Positions 12,189 through 21,203 of a stretch of 64,000 nucleotides of DNA are shown here, piece by piece. The position numbers and the translations under genes were made by a program. The notes under the pieces are model-generated. The model was not told where the DNA came from. It saw only the letters and a list, made by a program, of their open reading frames with translations, and ran no database searches. Every line of letters begins with the position of its first letter. Within the stretch, counting starts at the first letter, position 1. The DNA comes from JACKJK01 sp046159835 (GTDB lineage: Bacteria > Pseudomonadota > Alphaproteobacteria > Rhizobiales > Tepidamorphaceae): contig NZ_JBJXCY010000002.1 of NCBI RefSeq assembly GCF_046159835.1, positions 868,001 through 932,000 of the forward strand, in the 5' to 3' direction.

Positions 12189-14459
12189 CTAGATGTCGAG
12201 GTCGACCTGGTTGTCGCGGGCAAAGCCGATCATCGCCTTGCGCAGGTCCTTGGGCGGATTGTCGAGCGCCTCTTCAAGGAACGCGCTGGCCTTCTCGAGA
12301 TCGAGTGACAGCAGCATCGCCTTGACCGGGCCGACGGCCGCCGCCGCCATGGATATGGTGCGAAGCCCTGCGGCAGCAAGCGCCATCGCGGTGAGGGGAT
12401 GGGAGGCAAGCTCGCCGCACAGGCTGAGCGGGATGCCGTTGCTCTCCGCCGCCTCGTTCACCGTCTTGATGATGCGCAGCATCGGCACCGACAACTGGTC
12501 GAAGCGCTGCGCCATGCGTGCGTTCTCGCGGTCAACCGCGTAGACGAACTGGAACAGGTCGTTGCTGCCGATGGACAGGAAATCCGCCTTGCTCGCCAGC
12601 TCGTCGATCTGCCAGATCAGCGCCGGCACCTCGACCATGACGCCAAGATCGATGGATGTCGGCAGCTTGCGGCCGAACTTGCGCAGCCGCTCGGTCTCTT
12701 CTTCCACGATGGCGCGCGCGGCGTCGAACTCCGCGACCTCCGTCACCATCGGGAACATGACCGAGAGCTTGCGGCCGGATGCCGCGCGCAGCAGCGCACG
12801 CATCTGCGCCTTGAGCAGCGCCGGCCTGTCGAGTGCGATACGGATCGCGCGCCAGCCGAGCGCCGGGTTCGGCTCCTCGTCCTGACGCAGGTAGGGCAGG
12901 ATCTTGTCGCCGCCGATATCGAGGGCACGGAAGACGACCGGCTTGTCGCCGGCACTTTCCAGCACCGTGCGGTAGAAGGCCTCCTGCTCGCCGATGCGCG
13001 GGAATCTCGTCGCCAGCATGAACTGCAACTCGGTGCGGAACAGGCCGATGCCCGCCGCACCGGTTTCCTCCACGTGCGGCAGGTCGACGCCAAGCCCGGC
13101 ATTCATCATCAAGGTCAGGTCGACGCCGTCCTTGGTGCGCGTCGGCACGTCGCGCAGCTCCTGGTAGCGCTCCTGCCGCTTGGCGCGCATCCGGACCTTG
13201 TCGACATAGGAATTCTCGACATCCGATGCCGGACGCACATGGACCTCCGCCGCGCCGCCATCGACGATGATCGCATCGCCGGTGCGCACCAGGTCGAGCA
13301 CTCCGTCGACCTGCCCGACGCAGGGGATACCCAGCGCACGTGCCACGATGATGACATGGGCGGTGGGCGAGCCTTCCTCCAGCACCAGCCCGCGCAGGTT
13401 GGCGCGGTCGTAGTCCAGCAGTTCGGCAGGCCCCATGTTGCGCGCCACCACGATGGCCGATTGCGGCAATTGTCCGGAGCCCGCATGCCCGCTCCAGCCC
13501 ACGAGTTCGCGCAGCAGGCGGTTTGCGAGATCGTCGAGATCGTGCAGCCGCTCGCGAACGTAAGGGTCGGTCTGGCGGATGAGCTGCGCGCGGCTGTCGT
13601 TCTGGACACGCTCGACCGCGGCTTCCGCCGTCAGGCCGGTGTTGATCGCCTCGCGGATGCGCCGCGCCCAGCCCCGGTCGCGGGCAAACATGCGGTAGCT
13701 TTCCAGCACGTCCACGTGGTCGCCGCCGCCATCGCGGATCGCCGGGTGCTGCATCAGCGTGTCGACGGAGCTTTTCAGTGATTCGAGCGCGGCATCGAGG
13801 CGTTCGAGCTCAGCGGAGGAATCCTCCGCAATCAGCTGCGTCACGCGCACGCGCGGCTCGTGCATGACGACATGCCCGAGCGCGATGCCGTCGGCAAACG
13901 AGCGCCCCATCAATTGCTGCGGGCGTTGCAGCGCCAGTTCCGTGCCCGGCCGCGCCAGCGTCTGCAATTCGCCGGACGCAATCATCTCCGCCAGCACGAT
14001 GGCGATGGTCTGGAGGGCCTCGACCTCTTCTTCCGAATAGGTGCGCGGCGCCATGTTCTGCACGACGATGACGCCGAGCGTCTGCCCGCCGCGCAGGATC
14101 GGGACACCGAGGAAGGACTGGTAGATTTCTTCGCCCGTCTCCGGGAAGTAGGCGAAGGCCGGATGCGACTGGGCGTCGGGAAGGTTCAGCGCCTGGGCTT
14201 CACGCGCGATGACGCCGACGAGGCCCTGCCCAACCGTCATTGTAGTCTTGTGCACGGCCTCGCGGTTGAGGCCCTCGGTTGCGAACAGCTCCAGCGAGCT
14301 GTCGCCGCGCATCACGTAGACGGAGCAAACTTCCGCGACCATGTTCGCCGCGACAAGCACGACGATACGGTCCAGCCTTTCCTGCGCGGTGACCGGTTCG
14401 GCCATGGTCTCGCGCAGGCGGCGCAGCATAACTCGCGGTCCGCCGATCGAGCTCCGCAT
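12189..14459 (-). CDS. ptsP: phosphoenolpyruvate-protein phosphotransferase PtsP (nitrogen PTS enzyme I)
   Basis: A 756-aa EINtr, first enzyme of the nitrogen-related phosphotransferase system: PEP phosphorylates its His, then NPr and EIIANtr. Domains: N-terminal GAF (about 20-165; GQGLVGVIAREAQ), the EI N-terminal helical domain, the swivelling phospho-His domain with GSPTAHVIIVARALGIPC carrying the active His, and the C-terminal PEP-binding barrel ending with the SLCGELASHP Cys loop. NPr and EIIANtr genes are not in the window. The start at 14459 could be replaced by Met 11. It sits between lysC and prfA, all minus strand. Confidence 0.95.
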   Translation of the reverse strand: MRSSIGGPRVMLRRLRETMAEPVTAQERLDRIVVLVAANMVAEVCSVYVMRGDSSLELFATEGLNREAVHKTTMTVGQGLVGVIAREAQALNLPDAQSHPAFAYFPETGEEIYQSFLGVPILRGGQTLGVIVVQNMAPRTYSEEEVEALQTIAIVLAEMIASGELQTLARPGTELALQRPQQLMGRSFADGIALGHVVMHEPRVRVTQLIAEDSSAELERLDAALESLKSSVDTLMQHPAIRDGGGDHVDVLESYRMFARDRGWARRIREAINTGLTAEAAVERVQNDSRAQLIRQTDPYVRERLHDLDDLANRLLRELVGWSGHAGSGQLPQSAIVVARNMGPAELLDYDRANLRGLVLEEGSPTAHVIIVARALGIPCVGQVDGVLDLVRTGDAIIVDGGAAEVHVRPASDVENSYVDKVRMRAKRQERYQELRDVPTRTKDGVDLTLMMNAGLGVDLPHVEETGAAGIGLFRTELQFMLATRFPRIGEQEAFYRTVLESAGDKPVVFRALDIGGDKILPYLRQDEEPNPALGWRAIRIALDRPALLKAQMRALLRAASGRKLSVMFPMVTEVAEFDAARAIVEEETERLRKFGRKLPTSIDLGVMVEVPALIWQIDELASKADFLSIGSNDLFQFVYAVDRENARMAQRFDQLSVPMLRIIKTVNEAAESNGIPLSLCGELASHPLTAMALAAAGLRTISMAAAAVGPVKAMLLSLDLEKASAFLEEALDNPPKDLRKAMIGFARDNQVDLDI

Positions 14460-14551
14460 GTGCTCGAGCCTCTTTCCCGATGCGCAAAAGACGTCTCACG
14501 GCGTCCCGGACTATGAAGCCCGGTGCGAACGCCGCAGACCTCCGCATGGCA

Positions 14552-15805
14552 TTATTGCGTGTCCAGCCCGTATAGCGAATGCAAAGTACGCACCGCAAGC
14601 TCGGTATAGGCGGCGTCGATCAGGACCGAAATCTTGATCTCGGAAGTCGTGATGGCGCGAATGTTGATGTTTCTCTGTGCCAGCGCGCGGAATGCATCGG
14701 ATGCGACACCCGCGTGCGAGCGCATCCCGATGCCGATCACCGACACCTTCACCACGTCGCGCGCACCTTCGACATTGGCGTATTCGATCTCGCCGCGCTG
14801 CGCCTCGATGGTGGCTAGCGCCTTGTTGTAATCGGATTCCGGCACCGTGAACGTGATGTCCGTGGTACTGCTGTCCTCCGACACGTTCTGCACGATCATG
14901 TCGACATTGATGTTGGCATCCGCCAGCGGGCCGAAGACGGCCGCCGCCACGCCGGGCTTGTCCTGCACGCGGCGAAGCGTGATCTGCGCCTCGTCCTTGG
15001 AATAGGCGATGCCCGTCACCGTGTTCTTTTCCACGATCTCATCCTCGTCACAAATCAGGGTTCCGACAGGCTCGTTCGCCCCCACCAGCGCCGGCGATTC
15101 CGGGTCGTCGAAGGAGGATCGCACGAAGGTACGCACGCCGTGAACCATCGCCATTTCAACCGAGCGCACCTGCAGGACCTTGGCACCGAGCGACGCCATC
15201 TCCAGCATTTCCTCGTAGGCGACCTTTTCCAGCCGGCGCGCCTTGGCAACGATGCGCGGATCGGTCGTGTAGACCCCGTCCACGTCAGTATAGATGTCGC
15301 ACCGGTCGGCATTCACCGCCGCCGCGATGGCCACCGCGCTCGTGTCCGAACCGCCGCGACCCAGCGTCGTGATGCGGTTGTCCGGGCCGATGCCCTGGAA
15401 GCCCGCGATGACCGCGACCTGACCGGAAGAGATCCGCTCGATCAGCAGCGGGCAGTCGATGGAATCGATGCGTGCCGCGCCGTGCGCGTCGTCTGTGCGC
15501 AGCGGGATCTGCCAGCCGCACCACGAGCGCGCATTGACGCCCATGGAATGCAGCGCGATCGCCAGAAGCCCCGACGTGACCTGCTCGCCGGACGCGACGA
15601 TCTGGTCGTATTCGCGTGCGTCGTGCAGCGGCGACATGTCCCGGCAGAAGCCGACGAGCTTGTTGGTCTCGCCCGCCATGGCGGACACCACGACGGCGAC
15701 CTCGTGGCCGGCATCCACCTCGCGCTTGACGTGCCGCGCGACATTGCGGATGCGGTCGAGATCGGCAACCGACGTGCCGCCGAATTTCAGGACGAGGCGT
15801 CCCAT
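14552..15805 (-). CDS. lysC: aspartate kinase
   Basis: A 417-aa aspartokinase producing aspartyl phosphate, the first step to lysine, threonine, methionine and diaminopimelate for peptidoglycan. It begins MGRLVLKFGGTSVAD (kinase motif KFGGTSV), has the nucleotide-binding GRGGSDTSAVAIAAA segment and the TDVDGVYTTDPRI block, and ends with two ACT domains (about 265-410; VQDKPGVAAAVFGPLAD, VIGIGMRSHAGVASDAF) that bind allosteric amino acids. Start 15805 is the family start; in-frame sequence upstream is unlike the family. It is divergent from ubiG across 137 bp. Confidence 0.97.
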   Translation of the reverse strand: MGRLVLKFGGTSVADLDRIRNVARHVKREVDAGHEVAVVVSAMAGETNKLVGFCRDMSPLHDAREYDQIVASGEQVTSGLLAIALHSMGVNARSWCGWQIPLRTDDAHGAARIDSIDCPLLIERISSGQVAVIAGFQGIGPDNRITTLGRGGSDTSAVAIAAAVNADRCDIYTDVDGVYTTDPRIVAKARRLEKVAYEEMLEMASLGAKVLQVRSVEMAMVHGVRTFVRSSFDDPESPALVGANEPVGTLICDEDEIVEKNTVTGIAYSKDEAQITLRRVQDKPGVAAAVFGPLADANINVDMIVQNVSEDSSTTDITFTVPESDYNKALATIEAQRGEIEYANVEGARDVVKVSVIGIGMRSHAGVASDAFRALAQRNINIRAITTSEIKISVLIDAAYTELAVRTLHSLYGLDTQ

Positions 15806-15942
15806 GCTGTAACTTCCCGAAAACCCGATAGAGGATTGCCCGCTTTTGCGCGGGACAAGGGCCACGGGATGGACGCCGCGCCGCGCGGCGCCTACTTAAT
15901 CGCTTGCACGGTTCTGTGCAACAGGAGCACCGATTTCCGCCC

Positions 15943-16716
15943 ATGACTGCAAACAACACAGCCAAGAGCACCGGCACCACCGGACAGACCACCGTCGACG
16001 ACGCGGAGATCGCCCGGTTCTCCGCCCTCTCCCGCGAATGGTGGAACCCGGCGGGCAAGTTCAAGGTGCTGCACAAGTTCAATCCGGTGCGCCTGGCATA
16101 CGTGCGCGACCATGTCTGTGCGCATTTCGACAGGGACCCGAACGCGGCGCGCCCGCTGGAGGGCTTGCGCATTCTCGATATCGGCTGCGGCGGCGGCCTG
16201 ATCGCCGAACCCATCGCCCGCATGGGCGCGGAGGTTGTCGCGGCGGATGCCTCGCGCACCAATATCGAGGTCGCCAGGATCCACGCGGACGAAAGCGGCG
16301 TCCCGGTCGACTACCGCGAGACCACGGCCGAGGCGCTGGCCGAGGCCGGCGAGATGTTCGACGTGGTGCTGAACCTCGAAGTTGTCGAGCATGTCGCCGA
16401 CGTGTCTCTTTTCATGCGGGCATGTTGCGACATGGTGAAGCCCGGCGGCCTGCAATTTGTCGCCACCATCAACCGCACCGCCAAGGCCTTCGCGCTCGCC
16501 ATCGTCGGCGCGGAATACGTGCTGGGCTGGCTGCCGAAGGGCACCCACAGCTGGGACAAGTTCCTCACGCCGGAAGAACTCGACCGCGAGTTTACCGCAA
16601 ACGGCATGCGCCGCATCGAGCAGACCGGCGTCTTCTACAACGTGCTGGCCGACGAATGGCGTCCCTCGCGTGACATGGACGTGAACTACATGCTGCTGGC
16701 GCAAAAGCCCGCATGA
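15943..16716 (+). CDS. ubiG: ubiquinone biosynthesis O-methyltransferase UbiG
   Basis: A 257-aa SAM-dependent enzyme performing the two O-methylations of ubiquinone synthesis. Family marks are the N-terminal ARFSALSREWWNPAGKFKVLH, motif I LDIGCGGGLIAEPIARMGA, and the later GTHSWDKFLTPEEL. It begins at ATG 15943 with AGGAG about 15 nt upstream. Its stop overlaps the HIT-protein start (ATGA at 16713-16716). Confidence 0.97.
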   Translation: MTANNTAKSTGTTGQTTVDDAEIARFSALSREWWNPAGKFKVLHKFNPVRLAYVRDHVCAHFDRDPNAARPLEGLRILDIGCGGGLIAEPIARMGAEVVAADASRTNIEVARIHADESGVPVDYRETTAEALAEAGEMFDVVLNLEVVEHVADVSLFMRACCDMVKPGGLQFVATINRTAKAFALAIVGAEYVLGWLPKGTHSWDKFLTPEELDREFTANGMRRIEQTGVFYNVLADEWRPSRDMDVNYMLLAQKPA

Positions 16717-17129
16717 CCTTCACTCTCGATCCGCGGCTGGAGGCCGACACGCATCCAGTCACCGAAATGAGCCTGTGCCGCGTGCTGCTATCGCGCGATG
16801 CGAACTACCCCTGGGCGATCCTCGTGCCGCAGGTGGACGGCGCCGCCGACCTCATCGACCTCGATACCGCCGACCGGGCCATGCTGGCGCTGGAAGTCGA
16901 TGCCGTCTCGCGCGCGCTGAAGAGCCTCACGAACTGCGACAAGCTGAATGTAGCCGCACTCGGCAACATGGTGCGGCAGTTGCACATTCACGTCATCGCG
17001 CGGTTTGAAGGCGATGCCGCCTGGCCGGGGCCGGTCTGGGGCAAGGTCGAGGCGACGGATTATGCGGGGGATGAGGCGGAGTTGTTCGCGGCGAAACTCG
17101 CCGCCGCAGTCCGCAGCGAGATCACCTGA
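16713..17129 (+). CDS. HIT family protein with incomplete histidine triad
   Basis: A 138-aa HIT-like nucleotide hydrolase/transferase. The family core is visible (LLSRDANYPWAILVPQVDG, KLNVAALGNMVRQLHIHVIAR). In the usual HxHxHxx triad the third His is replaced by Ile (H-I-H-V-I-A-R); the middle His, the nucleophile in HIT enzymes, remains. This subgroup occurs beside ubiG in other alphaproteobacteria as far as I recall. It is translationally coupled to ubiG and converges on the DUF1178 gene. The substrate is unknown. Confidence 0.85.
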   Translation: MTFTLDPRLEADTHPVTEMSLCRVLLSRDANYPWAILVPQVDGAADLIDLDTADRAMLALEVDAVSRALKSLTNCDKLNVAALGNMVRQLHIHVIARFEGDAAWPGPVWGKVEATDYAGDEAELFAAKLAAAVRSEIT

Positions 17130-17153
17130 CCGGAAACAAGCTGAATAGCGGCC

Positions 17154-17642
17154 CTAGTTCTTGTCTTCGGGAAGTTCGGGCAGCGGGAAGACTTCGATGC
17201 CTTCCTCCGCAAGCGCCTTGGTGTCTTCGCCGGAGGCCTCGCCGTAGATGCCCCGCTTCGGCGCTTCGCCATAATGGATCTTGCGCGCTTCTTCAGGGAA
17301 CTGCGGACCGACATAGTCGGAATTGTCCATCACAGCCTTGCGCACCTTGCGCAACACGGCCTTGGCCTCATCCGGCAACTGCTGGACGGCAGCCGCCATC
17401 GTCGATGCCTGATCCGGAGAGTTGCCCGCTTTCTGGGTCTGTGCGCTGACAGGCTGCTTACCGCGACGCTCGGCATCGGTGCGTTTCACCGAGGGCGCCA
17501 TCAGTGACTTTTCGACATCAGACGTCCCGCAGGTCGAGCATTGCACGAGACCGCGCTCGAGCTGTTCGTCAAACGATGCGGAGCCGGAAAACCAGCCCTC
17601 GAATTCATGGCCCTTCGTGCAGCGCAGGCTGTAGCGGATCAT
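17154..17642 (-). CDS. DUF1178 family protein
   Basis: A 162-aa protein of the DUF1178 family. The N-terminus MIRYSLRCTKGHEFEGWF, with a CxxGH and then CSTCGT pair, looks like a zinc ribbon. A central basic/Gln-rich segment is followed by the conserved C-terminal NSDYVGPQFPEEARKIHYGEA and RGIYGEASGEDTKALAEEGI. No function is assigned. Its ATG overlaps the stop of the nitrilase-family gene by 4 nt, so the two are co-translated. Confidence 0.9.
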   Translation of the reverse strand: MIRYSLRCTKGHEFEGWFSGSASFDEQLERGLVQCSTCGTSDVEKSLMAPSVKRTDAERRGKQPVSAQTQKAGNSPDQASTMAAAVQQLPDEAKAVLRKVRKAVMDNSDYVGPQFPEEARKIHYGEAPKRGIYGEASGEDTKALAEEGIEVFPLPELPEDKN

Positions 17643-18490
17643 GATGCCTTTTTCGCAGCCTCCCCGGCGCGTTCGACGGTGATCTGCCGGTCATGGGTGA
17701 GCGCGGGAATGCGCGAGCGCGCCTCGTCGACCAGCGCGGTATCGATCTCCGCTGCAATGACGCCCGGCTCGGTCCCGGCTTCCGCCAGCACCTTGCCCCA
17801 CGGGTCGATAATGATCGAATGGCCGAACGTGTCGCGGCCGTTCTCGTGGTGGCCGCCCTGCGCGGCGGACGCGACGAAGCAGCCCGTCTCGATGGCCCGG
17901 GCGCGCTGCAGCACGTTCCAGTGCGCCTCGCCCGTCTGCTTGGTGAAGGCGGCCGGCACGCTCAGCATCGAGGCGCCCGCATGGGCGAGCGTGCGATAGA
18001 GATAGGCAAAGCGCAGGTCGTAGCAGACGCTCAGGCCGAGCGTCAGCCACGGCAGGTCGACCGTCACGGCCTTGGTCCCGGCGCGGTAATTCTTGGATTC
18101 CCGGTACGTCTCGCCGCTCGGCAGGTCCACGTCGAACATGTGGATCTTGTCATAGCGCGCAGCGATCTCGCCATCAGGGGTGAGCACGAAGGCGCGGTTG
18201 GCCGCGCTGCTCTCGCCGGTGCGGATGGCGAGCGAGCCGACATGCAGCCAGATGCCGAGTTCATCGGCCAGCGCCCGGAAGCGCTTCAGCGCCGGGTCCT
18301 CGGCTTCCTCGACGATGGTTGAGAACAGAATCTTCGAGCTGAGTTCCATGATCGACGTCTGCTCCGGCGTCTGGACGTAGTCCGCGCCATCGCCCGCCGC
18401 CTGCCGGATGAAATGCTCCGCCTGGTCGATATTGGCGGTCACGTCGCGCCCGGCGCAAAGCTGCACGCAGGCTGCCTGAAACTTGCTCAT
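17639..18490 (-). CDS. carbon-nitrogen hydrolase (nitrilase superfamily amidase)
   Basis: A 283-aa nitrilase-fold amidase. The catalytic Glu-Lys-Cys triad is visible: Glu in QTPEQTSIME, Lys in RYDKIHMFDVDLP, and Cys in LGLSVCYDLRFAYLYRTL. The sequence and the DUF1178 neighbour suggest the Nit1/omega-amidase-like branch, which deaminates deaminated glutathione or similar side products; this is inference from family resemblance. It lies 14 bp downstream of grxC, giving a probable grxC-amidase-DUF1178 operon with a possible glutathione theme. Confidence 0.92.
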   Translation of the reverse strand: MSKFQAACVQLCAGRDVTANIDQAEHFIRQAAGDGADYVQTPEQTSIMELSSKILFSTIVEEAEDPALKRFRALADELGIWLHVGSLAIRTGESSAANRAFVLTPDGEIAARYDKIHMFDVDLPSGETYRESKNYRAGTKAVTVDLPWLTLGLSVCYDLRFAYLYRTLAHAGASMLSVPAAFTKQTGEAHWNVLQRARAIETGCFVASAAQGGHHENGRDTFGHSIIIDPWGKVLAEAGTEPGVIAAEIDTALVDEARSRIPALTHDRQITVERAGEAAKKAS

Positions 18491-18504
18491 GTCTTTCGCC
18501 CTCC

Positions 18505-18762
18505 TCAGCTTGCCAGCAGCGGCTCGAGTTCGCCGCGCTCGTCCAGCGCGAACAGATCATCGCATCCGCCGACATGCGTGTCGCCAACGAAGATCTGCGG
18601 CGTCGAATTCTTGCCCCCGGCGCGCTCGCGCATGGCGGCGCGCTTCTCCGGATCGTAGGTCACATCGATCTCGGTCAGGTTCGCGCCCTTGGAGGTGAGC
18701 AGCCGCTTGGCCGCCGTGCAGTAGCCGCACAGGGCCTGCGTGTAGATCGTCACGTCTGTCAT
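18505..18762 (-). CDS. grxC: glutaredoxin 3
   Basis: An 85-aa dithiol glutaredoxin. The redox motif CGYC lies in YTQALCGYCTAAKRLL, followed by the TPQIFVGDTHVGGCDDLFAL segment that binds glutathione (TPQ cis-Pro, GGCDD). It reduces protein disulfides or supports ribonucleotide reductase. It is probably the head gene of the run with the amidase and DUF1178. Confidence 0.96.
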   Translation of the reverse strand: MTDVTIYTQALCGYCTAAKRLLTSKGANLTEIDVTYDPEKRAAMRERAGGKNSTPQIFVGDTHVGGCDDLFALDERGELEPLLAS

Positions 18763-18816
18763 TGTCGTCCTGCTGTTGGAATGCGTGTTCGGTCTGACGC
18801 TTATATATGGGCGCCC

Positions 18817-19584
18817 CTAGAACTCGTCCAACACGCGCGCGAAGACGGCGATGTTCACCTCATCCGCGCCGAAGCGCTTCAGCGCGCGCGCCGCAGCCGT
18901 CACCGTCGCACCTGTCGTGAAGACATCATCCACGAGCAGCACGCGCCTGCCGGCGATCTCATGGCGCAGGTGCTCCGGCACCGTGAAGGCCCCGGTGACG
19001 TTCAGCGCGCGCTCCGATGCCTTCAGCCCGACCTGCTGCTTCGTGGCCCTGGAGCGTTTCAGCACCGTGGCGAGGTGCGGCAGCCCGGTCTGCTTGGAAA
19101 TCGCGCGCGACAGTTCCGCCGACTGGTTGAAGCGCCGCGAAATCAGTCGCCGCCAGTGCAGCGGTACCGGCATCACAACGTCGGAATTGTCGATGCAGTC
19201 CGCGCTGGCACGCACCATCAGCTGCGCCATCATCGTCGCTGTCTCCAGCCGGTCATTGTATTTCAGCGCCGTCACCAGCCGCCGCGCGGTGGCGTCGTAG
19301 TCGCAGGCCCCGCGCAGCCGGGCGAAGGGCGGCGGCGCGGCTATGGCTGCGGCGCTCAGCGTCCCGGCGGGCACGCCCGGTTCAAGCGGCGTGCCCATCA
19401 CCGGGCAGACAGGCGGCTCGATGAAGGTCAGCCCCCGCCAGCATGCGGCGCAAACGCCCCCATGGGTGGTGACGAGATCGCCGCAGCCCATGCACAGCGG
19501 CGGCAGCACCATGTCGAGCGCTTTCGTGCTCCACACGGCGCCCCATTGCCGCAATCGTCCGATGGCCGAGACCTGCTCGCTCAC
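18817..19584 (-). CDS. comF: ComF family phosphoribosyltransferase-like protein
   Basis: A 255-aa ComF protein. Two CxxC zinc-binding pairs lie near the N-terminus (PPLCMGCGDL, GVCAACWRGL), and the C-terminal half has the PRPP-binding-type motif VLLVDDVFTTGATV. In naturally competent bacteria ComF helps process incoming DNA; in others its role is unclear. No other competence gene is in the window. The start is GTG at 19584. It is divergent from the methyltransferase at 19641. Confidence 0.93.
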   Translation of the reverse strand: MSEQVSAIGRLRQWGAVWSTKALDMVLPPLCMGCGDLVTTHGGVCAACWRGLTFIEPPVCPVMGTPLEPGVPAGTLSAAAIAAPPPFARLRGACDYDATARRLVTALKYNDRLETATMMAQLMVRASADCIDNSDVVMPVPLHWRRLISRRFNQSAELSRAISKQTGLPHLATVLKRSRATKQQVGLKASERALNVTGAFTVPEHLRHEIAGRRVLLVDDVFTTGATVTAAARALKRFGADEVNIAVFARVLDEF

Positions 19585-19640
19585 GCACTGTCCTTTGGGG
19601 CTGTTCGCACATGCTGCGAAACGCTAGGTGGTACGGTGAA

Positions 19641-20534
19641 ATGAACACCGCCCAGATGCAACTCTTCGACCGCGACCTGCTGCTGGCCCGCCGGTTGCGC
19701 GCCCATCCGAACCTGCCCGATGCCGATTTCCTGCTTCGCCGCACGGCGGACGATATCGGCGAGCGGCTCGATGCCACCATGCGAGAATTTCCGCTCGCGG
19801 TGGACCTGTCCGCGCGCGGCGGCTTCATGTCCGCAACGCTGCGGCAGCAGGAACGCGTCGGCACGGTCATCGCCTGCGAACGCGCCGCGACCCTGCTGGG
19901 CGGCGCGCGCCCGGCGATCGTCTGCGATGATGAGCTGCCGCCCTTCGCGCCCGCCTCGCTTGACCTTGTGGTGTCCTCGATGGCGCTGCACTGGGTGAAC
20001 GACCTGCCCGGCGCGCTGGTGCAGTTGCGCCGCGCGCTGAAACCCGACGGGCTGTTCATCGCCGCCATGCCCGGCGGCGCGACACTCACCGAATTGCGCC
20101 AGTCGCTGCTGGCGGCAGACGCCGAGACGACCGGCGGCGCACCGCCGCGCGTCTCACCCTTCGCCGACATTCGCGAACTGGGCGCGCTTCTGCAACGCGC
20201 GGGCTTTGCCCTGCCCGTGGTCGATCTGGAACCGGTGACGGTGCGCTACGAGAGCCTGTTCGCCCTGCTTCGCGATTTGCGCGCCATGGGCGCCACCAGC
20301 GTGCTCAGCGAGCGTGACCGCAAGCCGCTGACCCGCGCAACGTTGTTGCGCGCGGCTGAAATCTATGCGGAGAGGTTTGCCGATGCGGACGGGCGCATCC
20401 GCGCCACGGTGGAAATCATCCACCTGAGCGGGTGGGCGCCGCACGAAAGCCAGCAGCAGCCCTTGAAGCCGGGAAGCGCGAAAATGCGCCTCGCCGATGC
20501 GCTCAATCCGGAAAAGCCAATCGGAAAAGATTGA
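19641..20534 (+). CDS. SAM-dependent methyltransferase, BioC/NDUFAF5-like
   Basis: A 297-aa class I methyltransferase-fold protein. The N-terminus (QLFDRDLLLARRLRA) and the ELPPFAPASLDLVVSSMALH core are followed by LKPDGLFIAAMPGG and the family's C-terminal GWAPHESQQQPLKPGSAKMR. This combination fits the alphaproteobacterial relatives of the mitochondrial complex I assembly factor NDUFAF5, though BioC-like proteins are close. Motif I is weak (VDLSARGGFMSATL). ATG 19641 is chosen as the usual family start. It is divergent from comF and converges on the Flp gene. Confidence 0.85.
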   Translation: MNTAQMQLFDRDLLLARRLRAHPNLPDADFLLRRTADDIGERLDATMREFPLAVDLSARGGFMSATLRQQERVGTVIACERAATLLGGARPAIVCDDELPPFAPASLDLVVSSMALHWVNDLPGALVQLRRALKPDGLFIAAMPGGATLTELRQSLLAADAETTGGAPPRVSPFADIRELGALLQRAGFALPVVDLEPVTVRYESLFALLRDLRAMGATSVLSERDRKPLTRATLLRAAEIYAERFADADGRIRATVEIIHLSGWAPHESQQQPLKPGSAKMRLADALNPEKPIGKD

Positions 20535-20543
20535 TCTGGTCGA

Positions 20544-20762
20544 TCAGCCGCCGCCCTGCAGCGCCTGGAACCCGTCATTGACCTGCTGGTACTTCGGCAG
20601 CAGCGAGCTTCCGATGGTACCGACGACCGTGGCGATGGCGACCGCGATGCCTGCGCCCAGAACCGCGTATTCGATGGCCGTTCCGCCGCTCTCGTCGGTC
20701 AGGAACGCGCCGCTGCGGTTCTTCAGGTAGGCCATGCGGCCCTGGTACGCATCCTGCGTCAT
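20544..20762 (-). CDS. Flp family type IVb pilin
   Basis: A 72-aa prepilin-like protein. A short N-terminal region precedes the Flp signature DESGGTAIEYAVLGAGIAVA: the Gly-Thr-Ala-Ile-Glu-Tyr cleavage context with Glu at +5 of the mature pilin, followed by one hydrophobic helix. Flp pilins are assembled by the Tad secretion machinery for adhesion. No tad/cpa genes are in the window, so this is an orphan pilin gene. It is oriented toward the methyltransferase, 9 bp away. Confidence 0.88.
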   Translation of the reverse strand: MTQDAYQGRMAYLKNRSGAFLTDESGGTAIEYAVLGAGIAVAIATVVGTIGSSLLPKYQQVNDGFQALQGGG

Positions 20763-20799
20763 GTTATCCTCGCCCAGTCGTCCGCTACGGATCTTGGGT

Positions 20800-21198
20800 T
20801 CAGAGCAGGTCGCGCAGAACCGGGATCAGCGGTATGTCAGCCGGTGGCATCGGGTAGTCGTTGAGGCGAACCGGGCGCACCCATGCGAGTTGCTGCCCTT
20901 CCATCGCCGTGACCTGTCCATGCCATCTCCGGCACACATAAAGTGGCATGAGGAGATGAAATTTTTCGTAAGCGTGACTCGTGAAACTCAGGGGTGCGAG
21001 GCAGGAAGCAGTAACGTCGATATCGAGCTCTTCCTTCAGCTCTCGGATCAGCGTTGCTTCCGGCGTTTCGCCGTCCTCGACCTTACCGCCGGGAAATTCC
21101 CACAGGCCCGCCATGGACTTGCCCTCGGGCCGCTGGGCGAGCAGCACCCGCCCGTCCACGTCCACCAGCGCGCAGGCGGAGACCAGCAGCACGCCCAA
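20800..21198 (-). CDS. mutT: NUDIX hydrolase, MutT-like (8-oxo-dGTP diphosphatase)
   Basis: A 132-aa NUDIX enzyme that probably removes oxidised dGTP from the nucleotide pool. The NUDIX box GX5EX7REUXEEXGU is visible as GGKVEDGETPEATLIRELKEEL. A TTG start at 21198 is used, five bases after the argJ stop, with GGAG inside the end of argJ, suggesting translational coupling. The argJ-mutT order is common in alphaproteobacteria. Substrate is inferred from MutT similarity. Confidence 0.9.
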   Translation of the reverse strand: MGVLLVSACALVDVDGRVLLAQRPEGKSMAGLWEFPGGKVEDGETPEATLIRELKEELDIDVTASCLAPLSFTSHAYEKFHLLMPLYVCRRWHGQVTAMEGQQLAWVRPVRLNDYPMPPADIPLIPVLRDLL

Positions 21199-21203
21199 GC
21201 CCG

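Noticed and set aside
15880..15900. GC-rich palindrome between lysC and ubiG
   Set aside because: A short run of alternating GC typical of this genome, without a T run or conserved position; not enough for an operator or terminator.
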